A stretch of DNA of 64,000 nucleotides from positions 258,815-322,814 of the forward strand of contig BJHQ01000002.1 of NCBI GenBank assembly GCA_014193115.1, written 5' to 3'. The notes beneath the pieces were generated by a model. The model ran no database searches. It had not been told where the DNA came from and saw only the letters and a list, made by a program, of their open reading frames with translations. The translations under genes and the position numbers were made by a program. Source of the DNA: Planctomycetota bacterium (lineage in GTDB: Bacteria > Planctomycetota > UBA11346). Shown piece by piece: positions 8,678-17,234 of this stretch (its first letter is position 1; each line of letters opens with the position of its first letter).

Positions 8678-9589
8678 TCACTGCCCATCCGACCCCAAAA
8701 CCGTGACCCCCTGTTGGGGGAAATCGGTGCGCTGGGCGGATTCCGCCGCTTTGCGGTAGGAACGCGGACCGATCGACCCTGATCGGCGGAACCGTCTGGC
8801 GAAATAGGAGGCATCGGCGAAGCCGCAGCGGGATGCGATGGCGGTGATGCTGAGATCACCGGCGGCGAGCAGTTCGCGGGCCCGTTCCAGGCGCAGGGCT
8901 TCGATCCGGCGGCGCAGCGAGGTGCCGTGCAGCGCCCGCACTGCCCGGGTCAGGGTGGCTCGGGACATGCCGGCCACCCGGGCGACTTCGTCGAGGGGCA
9001 AGGGGTGGGACAAATGGGCGGTGATGTGGGCTTCGACCTGGGACAGGCGCAATAGGCGCTGGGATTCGGTGCTTGATGCGGCAGCGAATCCCCTGGCGAG
9101 GCGGATCAGCAGGCGGAGCAGGATCGCCTGGGCCGCCTCCTGCCAGCCGGGCTGGCGTTGTTCGATCTCGTCGTTGAGCTCCCGGATCGAGTCGAGCGCC
9201 GCCGCCAGACTGGGCTCATCAAGATGCAGGTGGCCGGTGAAGGCCCCCTCTTTGCGCAGACGCGGCTCGATGCTGACCAACGCGAGGAATCCCGGCAGCG
9301 CCGACAGGCGGGCACTGGGCAGGGCCAGACGGATCGGGTCGTAACCGATATTGGAAAGCTGGAGATCCCGGCAGCGGTCATAGCCATGGATCATGCCGGG
9401 CGGAATGACGAAGACATCGCCGCGGCACACCGGCCAGCCGCCGCCCTGGACCCGGTGGCGCCCCGATCCGGCGCTGACCACCACCAGTTCGACATTGTCG
9501 TGGCGGTGGAGGCCGGTGTCGCGTTGCGGCAGCATCCGGTTGATGCCGATGGGGAAACCGCCGTCGGCGACCAGATTGGTGGTCAGCAT
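8678..9589 (-). CDS. AraC-family transcriptional regulator with cupin sensor domain
   Basis: 303 residues. The N-terminal ~100 form an AraC-type cupin with HRHDNVELVVVSAGSGRHRV and the GDVFVIPPGMIHGY strand. The C-terminal ~100 contain two helix-turn-helix units: LDEVARVAGMSRATLTRAVRALHG, then ITAIASRCGFADASYFARRFRR. It is transcribed divergently from the rhamnosidase gene with about 50 bp between the starts. This is the classic arrangement for a sugar-responsive activator of the adjacent glycosidase, and by analogy with RhaS/RhaR the inducer may be rhamnose or a rhamnoside; that is inference. Confidence 0.88.
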   Translation of the reverse strand: MLTTNLVADGGFPIGINRMLPQRDTGLHRHDNVELVVVSAGSGRHRVQGGGWPVCRGDVFVIPPGMIHGYDRCRDLQLSNIGYDPIRLALPSARLSALPGFLALVSIEPRLRKEGAFTGHLHLDEPSLAAALDSIRELNDEIEQRQPGWQEAAQAILLRLLIRLARGFAAASSTESQRLLRLSQVEAHITAHLSHPLPLDEVARVAGMSRATLTRAVRALHGTSLRRRIEALRLERARELLAAGDLSITAIASRCGFADASYFARRFRRSGSIGPRSYRKAAESAQRTDFPQQGVTVLGSDGQ

Positions 9590-9640
9590 GATCCGATCGT
9601 CCGGTTATTATGCCGATATCGAGTCCTTTTTCGCCTTCGG

Positions 9641-12331
9641 ATGGCGACCGTGCCAGGCATGGCCACCACCGATACCACTCCCATCGCCCTACGCTGCGAA
9701 CGCTTGCGCGATCCGCTCGCCATCGACCGTCCACGGCCCCGGCTGTCGTGGCGGCAGCAGTCCGCGGCCCGTGGTGCACGCCAGAGTGCCTGGCAGATCC
9801 AAGCCGCCGGCGAGGCGGCTGGGCTGGAGGCAGGCGGCGCTGGACTGCTGTGGGACAGCGGCCGGCGCGAAGGCCATGACAACATCGATCTGCCCTGGGG
9901 TGGTCCTGACCTGGCCTCGTTCACCCGGGTCTGGTGGCGGGTGCGGATTTGGGATGGCGATGCGAACGTCGGACCGTGGAGCGCCTTGGCCACCTTCGCC
10001 GTCGGCCTGCTGGCACCTGAGCCGTGGCCGGCGGTGTGGATCGGCAGCGCTCTGAACTTCACTCCGGCGGTGCCCCTGCTGCGCCGGTCTTTCACCACCA
10101 CCAGGCCGGTGGTCGATGCCCGGTTGTTCGCCACCGCCCGCGGCGTGTGCGACCTGCGGATCGACGGTTCGGCGGTGGGCGACGACACGTTGACCCCGGG
10201 TTTCCACGACTTCCGCAAACGCCAGCTCTATCGGGCCTGGGATGTGACCGAACGGCTGCGCTCGCCAGGAGAGCATGTGCTGGGCGCCACGCTCGGCGAC
10301 GGCTGGTACAAGGGACCGGTCGCCTGGGGTCCGCCGAAAACCTATGGCGGCGAAACATGGTTGCTCGCACTGCTCCGCCTGGTCCACGATGACGGTTCGG
10401 TGACCCTGATCTGCACGGACGGCGAATGGCGCTGCCGCCAAGGACCGACGCTGCAATCCGGTCTGCTGATCGGAGAAACCCACGATGCGACCCAGGAACC
10501 TGGCGGTTGGGACCAACCTGGCCACGCGGTGTCGACCTGGCTGCCGGTGCGCACCCGTGGACTCGATCAAGCGATTCCGCTCCAGGCCCATCCCGGCCAA
10601 CCGATTCGCGAGGTCGCGACCTTTGCGCCAAAACGCACTTGGATGCCACGGCCGGGTATCGAGATGGTCGACTTCGGCCAGAACCACGCTGGGCGGTTGC
10701 GCCTGACGCTTGATGGCGTGGCGCCTGGCACCGTGCTGCGCCTGCGCCACGGAGAAATGGCGACACCGTCTGGCGAGCTCTACACCGACAACCTGCGCGG
10801 GGCATTGGCCAGCGACACCTACATCTGTCGCGGTGGACGGGAGACCTGGGAACCGCGCTTCACCTTCCATGGCTATCAATTCGCCGAGATCTCCGGGCTC
10901 GGCCGGCCGCTGCGCGCTGACGAAGTGTCCGCCGTCGCCTTGGCCAGCGATTGTCCGGTGGCCGGCCATTTCGCGTGCAGCGATCCGCGGCTGAACCAGC
11001 TCTATTCCAACATCATCTGGACCCAGCGGGCCAACTGGCTCGATGTGCCCACCGACTGCCCGCAACGCGATGAGCGCATGGGCTGGACCGGCGACGCCCA
11101 GGCCTACATCCGCACCGCCACATTCACTCATGATGTACAGGCGTTTTTCGCCAAATGGCTGACCGACCTGGCAGACGCCCAGGATGCTGACGGTGCTTTT
11201 CCAAACTATGCTCCCGATCCGGGCGGATTGATCGGAGGTCCGGCTGGCAAGGGCGACGCCGGCTGGGGCGATGCCGGGGTGATCTGCCCGTGGGCGCTGT
11301 ATCAGGCCTATGGCGATCGCGATGCCTTGCGGGCGTTGTTCCCCGGCATGCGCAAATGGGTGGCGTATCTCGGTCGCACCGGGCTGGGCGATAGCGACCT
11401 GCGCTGGGCGCTGAAAGGCCGCCTGTTCACCTTTGCCGATTGGCTGAACGTCGATGACAACACCGGTCATGAAGTGATCATGACGGCGTTCTATGCCCAC
11501 GCGGTGGCCTTGACCGCAGCCGCCGCTGAAGTCCTCGGCGAAGTGGCGGCGGAGAAGGAACTACGCGAACTGCACCAGCGCATTGTCGCCGCGTTCCGCC
11601 GTGACCTGGTCCGTGACGGCTGGCGGGTATGGTCGCGATCCCTCGATCGGGAAAGCCAGACCGGTTATGTCCTCGCCCTGCATTTTGACCTATTGGAGCC
11701 ACAGCATCGTGCCACTGCCGCCGCCCGCTTGGTCGAGCTCATCGCCGCCCGGGATCACCACCTGAGCACCGGTTTCCTCGGTCTGGCCTATCTGATGCCG
11801 GTGTTGACCCGGTTCGGCCATGCTGAAATCGCCCTGCGCCTGCTCGTCACCGATACCTATCCCTCGTGGCTGTATGAGGTTGCCCAGGGCGCCACCACCA
11901 TCTGGGAACGCTGGAATGGCTGGAAAAAAGATGTGGGTCCGGCGGATCCCGGCATGAATTCCTATGCCCACTACGCCTATGGCGCGGTCGGCGAATGGCT
12001 GTTCACCGACCTCGCCGGCATCGATCAGTTCGAGCCCGCCTTCCATCGCATCCATATCCGGCCGCGTCCTGGGGCCGGCTTGAGCTGGGTCGAGGCCTGG
12101 CACGACTGCCCGTATGGCCGAATCGCCTCGCGGTGGCAGATCGACGGCGGAACTTTGACCTTGGACATCACCATTCCCGCCAATACCTCGGCGGTGGTCG
12201 AGGTTCCGACCACGAATGCGTCCAGCGTCCGCTGCGATGGAGCGGCGATCACGACCCGTCCGGGCAGCGAACCTGGTTATGTGGCACTGGATGTGGCTGC
12301 GGGAAGGTGGCGCTTGACCGCCACCCGCTGA
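9641..12331 (+). CDS. Alpha-L-rhamnosidase, GH78 family
   Basis: Hydrolyses terminal alpha-L-rhamnose from plant or algal glycosides and polysaccharides. 896 residues. The N-terminal beta domains begin RCERLRDPLAIDRPRPRLSW. They are followed by the (alpha/alpha)6 catalytic barrel with DVPTDCPQRDERMGWTGDAQ, which contains the conserved acidic residues of the GH78 active site. YEVAQGATTIWERWNGW precedes the C-terminal beta-sandwich (HIRPRPGAGLSWVEAWHDCP). ATG 9641 was chosen because it gives the family N-terminus and leaves about 50 bp to the divergent AraC gene; ATG 9659 is an alternative. No signal peptide is visible, so it probably acts in the cytoplasm on imported oligosaccharides. No transporter genes are adjacent. 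Confidence 0.92.
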   Translation: MATVPGMATTDTTPIALRCERLRDPLAIDRPRPRLSWRQQSAARGARQSAWQIQAAGEAAGLEAGGAGLLWDSGRREGHDNIDLPWGGPDLASFTRVWWRVRIWDGDANVGPWSALATFAVGLLAPEPWPAVWIGSALNFTPAVPLLRRSFTTTRPVVDARLFATARGVCDLRIDGSAVGDDTLTPGFHDFRKRQLYRAWDVTERLRSPGEHVLGATLGDGWYKGPVAWGPPKTYGGETWLLALLRLVHDDGSVTLICTDGEWRCRQGPTLQSGLLIGETHDATQEPGGWDQPGHAVSTWLPVRTRGLDQAIPLQAHPGQPIREVATFAPKRTWMPRPGIEMVDFGQNHAGRLRLTLDGVAPGTVLRLRHGEMATPSGELYTDNLRGALASDTYICRGGRETWEPRFTFHGYQFAEISGLGRPLRADEVSAVALASDCPVAGHFACSDPRLNQLYSNIIWTQRANWLDVPTDCPQRDERMGWTGDAQAYIRTATFTHDVQAFFAKWLTDLADAQDADGAFPNYAPDPGGLIGGPAGKGDAGWGDAGVICPWALYQAYGDRDALRALFPGMRKWVAYLGRTGLGDSDLRWALKGRLFTFADWLNVDDNTGHEVIMTAFYAHAVALTAAAAEVLGEVAAEKELRELHQRIVAAFRRDLVRDGWRVWSRSLDRESQTGYVLALHFDLLEPQHRATAAARLVELIAARDHHLSTGFLGLAYLMPVLTRFGHAEIALRLLVTDTYPSWLYEVAQGATTIWERWNGWKKDVGPADPGMNSYAHYAYGAVGEWLFTDLAGIDQFEPAFHRIHIRPRPGAGLSWVEAWHDCPYGRIASRWQIDGGTLTLDITIPANTSAVVEVPTTNASSVRCDGAAITTRPGSEPGYVALDVAAGRWRLTATR

Positions 12332-12333
12332 AA

Positions 12334-12355
12334 CCGGCCCGACCAGGCGGGCCGG
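12334..12355 (+). terminator. Hairpin after the rhamnosidase gene
   Basis: A perfect 8-bp GC stem CCGGCCCG / CGGGCCGG with a 6-base loop starts 2 bp after the stop codon. No T-run follows, so it is a probable but not certain terminator. Confidence 0.5.
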
Positions 12356-12445
12356 CGCTGGAACGGATCATGACGATGGGATGACGCACCTGCGTCTTTC
12401 CTTGCTGATCGCCGTTCGCCACGATGGCTGGCGAGGATTCCAGCC

Positions 12446-13108
12446 ATGCTTCCATGCCTCCGCCTCGTCCCGCTCTGCCTGTTCATCGCCGCCAGCCAGG
12501 CCGTTGAGAACGATTACGATGACGCCGGGGGCCGCTCCGGCTGGGGCGCGTTCATGGTGCCGGTGCCGCTGTCGCAGCAGGCGCGGCTCGATTTGGAACC
12601 TGGCCAAGGCGTCACCGTCGTCCATGTCCGACCGGCCGGCACCGCCAGCAGCCTGGGCATCCAGGCCGGCGACATCGTGCTCGACATCAATGGCATCGCG
12701 GCCATCGACCGCCGCGCCGTGCGCAGCGCCGTGCGCGCCGCCGAGCCGGGATCGCCGGTCGAGGCCCGTATCTTGTCCAATGGCAGCGAAACCGTTGTCG
12801 CCGGCACCTTCCAAAAGCGCCAGCCGCGGCCGCCCGGATTCGGACCTCCGCCCTGGGCGGTTCAGCCATCGGGGAATCCTGGCAGCGGTTTGCCGCCCAT
12901 CGGCCCGCCGCCCTTCCCAGGCGGACCTGCAGGTTTTTTCGACCGCACCGATCCGGTCGAGGCCCAGCGCGAGCAATTGCTGATCGAGCAGCGCCAACTG
13001 GCCGAGGCGAAAGCCGATCTGGCCGCAGCCCGCGCCGCACTCGGCGACCAGAGCAAGGAACCGGCGTGGTTCATCGCCATCGCCATCGCAACGCCGAGGA
13101 ATCCATGA
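12446..13108 (+). CDS. Secreted PDZ-domain protein
   Basis: 220 residues. The N-terminal signal peptide is MLPCLRLVPLCLFIAASQA. A PDZ domain spans roughly residues 45-115, with ASSLGIQAGDIVLDINGIAA, the typical carboxylate-binding and core segment of DegP/HtrA-type PDZ domains. A Pro/Gly-rich linker follows, then a helical, coiled-coil-like stretch AQREQLLIEQRQLAEAKADLAAARAA. There is no protease domain, so it is likely a periplasmic adaptor or binding protein. Its stop overlaps the next gene, which encodes a second PDZ protein, by ATGA; the two probably form one operon and may work together. Confidence 0.75.
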   Translation: MLPCLRLVPLCLFIAASQAVENDYDDAGGRSGWGAFMVPVPLSQQARLDLEPGQGVTVVHVRPAGTASSLGIQAGDIVLDINGIAAIDRRAVRSAVRAAEPGSPVEARILSNGSETVVAGTFQKRQPRPPGFGPPPWAVQPSGNPGSGLPPIGPPPFPGGPAGFFDRTDPVEAQREQLLIEQRQLAEAKADLAAARAALGDQSKEPAWFIAIAIATPRNP

Positions 13109-13917
13109 ACCCGCAGCTGCTTTCCCTCGTGTTCATCGCCGCTGGCATCGTCCTGGCCGGCGAACCCGCGCCGGCTCCGACGCCACCGCCGCAAACGTCC
13201 GCCGAGCAAACGATACCGAATCGCCCAGCACCTGAGGCCAGTCACCAGCGCGGCCAGGGTTTCAGCCGCGGTGGGCCGGGCTTCAACCGTGCCTTCCTCG
13301 GCGCCCAGGTCGAAGCGATCGACGCGGCGGCCGGATTCGACGGCAAAACCGGAGTCAAAGTCGTCCGGGTGGTTCCTGCTTCCACCGCGGAAAAGATCGG
13401 CTTGGCGGTTGGCGATGTCATCACCCAGATCGGCGCAAGCGCGGTGACCTCGCCAGAGACCTACCGCGAGGTCCTGGCGACCTTCAAACCGTCGGAACCG
13501 ATCAGCGTCGCCATCTTTCGCGATGGAAAACCCAAGACATTGACCGGCGTTCTTGAGGCTCCGCCGCGCCCTCGGGATGTCTTCACCCAGGCGGAGGAAC
13601 TGCGCGCCGAAGCCACCGCGCTCAAGGATGCGACCGACCGCGCCAAGCTCCGCACCGATCTCGAAACCTATATGAGATTGCTCCGGGAATTCGAAACCGG
13701 CCTGCCAGCAGCGGCGGCTGAATTCAAACGGCTCTATCCGCAAGGCACGTTCGACATCCAGATCAACGTGCGGATCACCAGCGATCCGACCTCGCCGGCG
13801 CAGGTACCGCTAGCGCCAGCTGCCAGCCCAGCGCCGGCCGCGGCTACCAGCTTCGCGCCATCCGCCACCAGCTCAGCGACCGTTCCTCTGGCAAGTCCGG
13901 TCGGTCAAAGGCCGTGA
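13105..13917 (+). CDS. Secreted PDZ-domain protein, second of pair
   Basis: 270 residues from ATG 13105, which overlaps the preceding stop by four bases. A signal peptide (MNPQLLSLVFIAAGIVLAGE) is followed by a Pro-rich stretch. The PDZ domain has FLGAQVEAIDAAAGF and ASTAEKIGLAVGDVITQIGASAV at roughly residues 70-150. A helical segment and a low-complexity Ala/Pro/Ser tail end the protein. As in its neighbour, no catalytic domain is seen. The duplicated layout (signal, PDZ, helix) suggests an ancient tandem duplication with strong divergence. Function unknown. Confidence 0.75.
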   Translation: MNPQLLSLVFIAAGIVLAGEPAPAPTPPPQTSAEQTIPNRPAPEASHQRGQGFSRGGPGFNRAFLGAQVEAIDAAAGFDGKTGVKVVRVVPASTAEKIGLAVGDVITQIGASAVTSPETYREVLATFKPSEPISVAIFRDGKPKTLTGVLEAPPRPRDVFTQAEELRAEATALKDATDRAKLRTDLETYMRLLREFETGLPAAAAEFKRLYPQGTFDIQINVRITSDPTSPAQVPLAPAASPAPAAATSFAPSATSSATVPLASPVGQRP

Positions 13918-13945
13918 TCTCACCGCGCTCTCAGCCGAAGGCGCT

Positions 13946-15538
13946 TCAGCCGAAGACGATCGCCCGGGCAGCTTCGCCGGTGGTGACATCGATCTGGTCA
14001 GCTTGCAGAAAGCGCCTGGCGTAGTCAGACCACACGTTTTCTTCGATGAATACCTTGAATAAATCGGGATCGACGTGTCCTGACCGGCTCATCGAGGCGA
14101 GGATCTTCAGCGCCTGGCTGAGCGGCATCGCCCGTTTGTAGGGCCGGTCGCCGGCGGTCAGCGCTTCGAAAACGTCGGCGATGGCCATGCACCGGGCTGG
14201 GATCGACATCTGGTCGCCGGTCAGCCCTTTGGGATAACCCTTGCCATCCATACGTTCGTGGTGCCCACCGGCGAATTCCGGCACCCGGCGCAAATGCCGG
14301 GGGAACGGCAGGGCATCGAGCATCTTCACCGTCGCGGTCATGTGGCCGTTGATGATCTGGCGCTCTTCAGGCAAGAGTGTGCCCTTGGCGATGGTTAAGT
14401 TGCGGACCTCGTCGTCGGTCAGGATCGGCAGCTCGAACCCTTCGGCGGTGGTCCAGGTGCGCTTGGCGATGACTCGCACCCGGTCCTGGTCGGCCTGATC
14501 CATGGCCTCGCCGCCGACGTTGCAGCGGCGCAGGAACTCCAGGTCGTCGACCAGCGCGGTCAGTTCGTCGGTTGGCGCCGTGCCGGTCAGCGCGCCGCGC
14601 AACTCGATCTGGGATTTCGCCGCGGCGAAACGGGCGGCGACCAGCTCGATGCGATCGTGGATGCGCTCCAGCTTGGTCGCCTTGTCCATCACCCATTCCG
14701 GGGTGGTGATCTTGCCGCAGTCGTGCAGCCAGCCAGCGATGGTCAGCTCATAGCGATCGCCGTCGTCCATGGTGAACGCCGCCAACGGCCCATCCTGAGT
14801 GCGGGCGGCGGCATCAGCGAGGAGCATGGTGAGCTCAGGGACGCGCTTGCAGTGGCCACCGGTATAGGGTGATTTCTCGTCGATCGCGGTGGCGATCAGC
14901 TTGATGAACGCCTCGAACAAGGCGCGCTGTTCATCCACCAGGCGATGCATGGTGTGGGCGATGGCCGCCTGGCTGGCCAGGCTTTCGACCAGGCGCTGCT
15001 CGGCGTCGCCGAAGGGCACGGTGACGCCCTGGTCATCCCGGGCATTGATCAATTGCAGGACGCCAGAGACCTCGCCTTCATGGTCGACCATGGGCACGGT
15101 CAGGAAGGACCGAGATCGGTAGCCGGTACGCTGATCGAAGGCGTGGACGCCGCTGAAATCGAAGCCGTCGCCGCTGGCATAGGCATCAGCGATGTTCAGC
15201 GTCCGGCGTTCGATCACCGACCGCGCCACCACCGATCCGAGGTTGGGCTGTCCATCGCGTTGCAGCGGGATCGGAGGCAGCCGGATCGGGATGCCGACGG
15301 TGCCGCCCATCGCCACCCGCATGCTGTCATTGCGCACGATCTCGAAACGGACGTGGTCGGCATGGACCGAATAGATGCTTCCGGCATCTGCGTTGGTCAG
15401 TTCCTTGGCCCCGACCAGGATCAACTCGAGCAGCCGGGTCGGTTGGCGCTCCCCAGACAACGCCACGCCGATGGCATTCAGCCGCTCGATCCGGCGCAGC
15501 AAGGTGGACACCGCGTCGTCTGCGGTCCTTGAACTCAT
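13946..15538 (-). CDS. GAF and HD-GYP domain protein, probable cyclic-di-GMP phosphodiesterase
   Basis: 530 residues without membrane segments. A GAF sensor domain covers roughly residues 25-195, ending near VPFGDAEQRLVESLASQAAIA. The HD-GYP domain follows, with the metal-binding pair in GWLHDCGKITTPEWVMDKATKL and the signature HHERMDGKGYPKGL about 160 residues later. HD-GYP proteins hydrolyse cyclic-di-GMP and similar dinucleotides, and intact metal ligands suggest this one is active. The GAF domain would bind a small ligand or redox cofactor that cannot be named from sequence. Transcribed towards the PDZ genes, with only 28 bp between the ends. Confidence 0.88.
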   Translation of the reverse strand: MSSRTADDAVSTLLRRIERLNAIGVALSGERQPTRLLELILVGAKELTNADAGSIYSVHADHVRFEIVRNDSMRVAMGGTVGIPIRLPPIPLQRDGQPNLGSVVARSVIERRTLNIADAYASGDGFDFSGVHAFDQRTGYRSRSFLTVPMVDHEGEVSGVLQLINARDDQGVTVPFGDAEQRLVESLASQAAIAHTMHRLVDEQRALFEAFIKLIATAIDEKSPYTGGHCKRVPELTMLLADAAARTQDGPLAAFTMDDGDRYELTIAGWLHDCGKITTPEWVMDKATKLERIHDRIELVAARFAAAKSQIELRGALTGTAPTDELTALVDDLEFLRRCNVGGEAMDQADQDRVRVIAKRTWTTAEGFELPILTDDEVRNLTIAKGTLLPEERQIINGHMTATVKMLDALPFPRHLRRVPEFAGGHHERMDGKGYPKGLTGDQMSIPARCMAIADVFEALTAGDRPYKRAMPLSQALKILASMSRSGHVDPDLFKVFIEENVWSDYARRFLQADQIDVTTGEAARAIVFG

Positions 15539-15587
15539 GACGGGATCCTATGCCTGAGCGCGCCGGCCGTCCATGCCGCCGCACGGA

Positions 15588-16967
15588 TCACCGCATCAGC
15601 GCGGCGATGGCCTCGAACAGCCGGTCGCGCAGGCCGGGCGCCCAGGCCATGTCCCGGGCCTCGCCCTTGTTGAGCAGAATGGCGAAGGCGATGCGGCGGG
15701 TTGAGCCGGGCTCGGCCGGGGTGATGTACCCGGCTAGGCAGGTGGCGATGGCCAACGTGCCGGTCTTGACCTGGGCGACGACTCCAGCGGACGGACGATC
15801 CTTGAGGGTCGAGCGGAAGCTCGCGGCGAGCGATTCATGGTCCATCGCCACCAGCAGGCGGACGATGAGCGCCGCTGGCGCCTTGTTGCCATAGCTCAGG
15901 CCCGAGCCGTCGAGCTGCTCCAGGCCGGTCGGCTCGCCGTTCAACAGCTTGGCCAGACTCGCCCGGACAGCAGCGCAGCCCCCGGTCAGGGACCCGTCTT
16001 GGCGCTTTTCGGCGCCGAGGACGCGCAGCAGCTGCTCGGCGTAGAAATTCTGGCTGCGCTGGTTCATCACCGTCATCGCAGGCAGCAGCGGTGAACGCTC
16101 ATCGATGAGCACCGCGCCCTTGGCCGGGTCGACCTCGCCGCGACGCACGTTGCCGGTGACCACGATACCGGATTTTTCGAGGTGACGGCGCAGGTGGTCA
16201 GCAGCCATCAGGTCAGGATCGGCATTGATCGCCAGATCGAACCACGAGGTCGCCACGCCATAGGTGCCGCTGACTGTGACCAGATCGGCGTCGGCGGCGC
16301 GGGTGACGATGAAGGTCCGGTCGCCGCCGCTGGCCACCGAACTGGTCCGGTTGACCACGGAAATCCGCGGTGAATCAGGACGCAGTTCGACGGTGCAGGG
16401 TTTGCCCGGAGCCGCCGGGACCGCTCGCACCGAGATGCAATTGTCGTTGCATGCGAAAGCCGAAGATGGGGCGCTGAACCAGCTGATCGGATTGTTGCCG
16501 CCGGTGGGCCAGGTGGAGGGCCTGATCGGACCGGCAAAGTACCGTCCATCGACCACCAGATCTCCGATCCGCTTCACGCCTTTGCGCTTCAATTCGCTGG
16601 CCCAGCTGGCGAAGGCGCGATCGGGATCGCCGTCGCGGAAATGTTCGTCGAAGGTCGGATCACCACCACCGATGATGCCCAGGCTGGAGATGTCTGCGGC
16701 AGTCGCCGAGGCCACCAGGCGGGTCCGGAACCGCCAGTCCGGGCCAAGTTCCCGCAAGCCGGCGATGGCCACCAGCAGTTTGCTCACCGATGCCAGGCTG
16801 ACCGGATCGTCAGCGCCGCGCCGTACCAGCAACGAGCCATCCTTGCAATCAGCCACTGCCACTGAGATCCGTGCTCCGGCCGGAACCCCGGCCAGAATCC
16901 GGGTGATTCCAGCCGGTTCGGCGCCGGCCAGGACCGCCACAGCGAACAGCACGATCCAGGGCCGCAT
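15588..16967 (-). CDS. dacB: D-alanyl-D-alanine carboxypeptidase/endopeptidase (PBP4, peptidase S13)
   Basis: Periplasmic low-molecular-weight penicillin-binding protein that trims or cleaves peptidoglycan peptide side chains. 459 residues from ATG 16967, which gives a clear signal peptide (MRPWIVLFAVAVLAGA). The three active-site motifs of S13 peptidases are present: SVSK in ASVSKLLVAIAGLRELG, SQN in MTVMNQRSQNFYAEQLL, and KTG in AQVKTGTLAIATCLAGYI. The large insert between SxxK and SxN is typical for class C PBPs. A longer reading frame reaching 17039 has no signal peptide at its start and runs into the repeat region. This gene shows that the organism has peptidoglycan. Confidence 0.9.
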   Translation of the reverse strand: MRPWIVLFAVAVLAGAEPAGITRILAGVPAGARISVAVADCKDGSLLVRRGADDPVSLASVSKLLVAIAGLRELGPDWRFRTRLVASATAADISSLGIIGGGDPTFDEHFRDGDPDRAFASWASELKRKGVKRIGDLVVDGRYFAGPIRPSTWPTGGNNPISWFSAPSSAFACNDNCISVRAVPAAPGKPCTVELRPDSPRISVVNRTSSVASGGDRTFIVTRAADADLVTVSGTYGVATSWFDLAINADPDLMAADHLRRHLEKSGIVVTGNVRRGEVDPAKGAVLIDERSPLLPAMTVMNQRSQNFYAEQLLRVLGAEKRQDGSLTGGCAAVRASLAKLLNGEPTGLEQLDGSGLSYGNKAPAALIVRLLVAMDHESLAASFRSTLKDRPSAGVVAQVKTGTLAIATCLAGYITPAEPGSTRRIAFAILLNKGEARDMAWAPGLRDRLFEAIAALMR

Positions 16968-17049
16968 GGGCGGAGTATTTCCGCGATGCGCCAAGCGCCA
17001 GCTCGACCCCTGGCTGTGCCAGCACGGCCGGATTGGCAAGTGGAGGTCT

Positions 17050-17227
17050 CTGGGAGCGCCGAGCGCCAGCTCGGCTGGATTTGCAAGTGGATGCTCACAT
17101 CGACGTAGGGGCGGTTTTTGGGAGCAAACCAGGTTCGACTCACATCCAATTCAAGTCAAACCCAAGCCGAGCTGGCGCTCGGCGCTCCCGGCCAACCAAA
17201 GCCGAGCTGGTGCTTGGCGCTCCCAGG
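17050..17227. repeat. Three copies of the GGGAGCGC palindromic repeat, two of them inverted
   Basis: The 267-bp gap between dacB and the dehydratase gene holds a forward copy at 17050-17076 (starts CTGGGAGCGCCGAGCGCC). An inverted copy at 17165-17191 differs from it at one of 27 bases, and a second inverted, more diverged copy lies at 17200-17227. Each copy has a CGAGC..GCTCG stem next to the conserved GGGAGCGC box. A degenerate fragment sits near 16984-17001. The same box recurs at 24324-24388 and 25541-25740. Confidence 0.8.
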
Positions 17228-17234
17228 AACCAAC

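Noticed and set aside
9689..11500. 603-codon minus-strand frame inside the rhamnosidase gene
   Set aside because: A high-GC shadow of the GH78 gene; its product has no recognisable motif.
17095..17160. Possible tRNA because of a GGTTCGACTC T-loop-like stretch
   Set aside because: No acceptor stem, anticodon arm or D-arm of suitable spacing could be formed around it.
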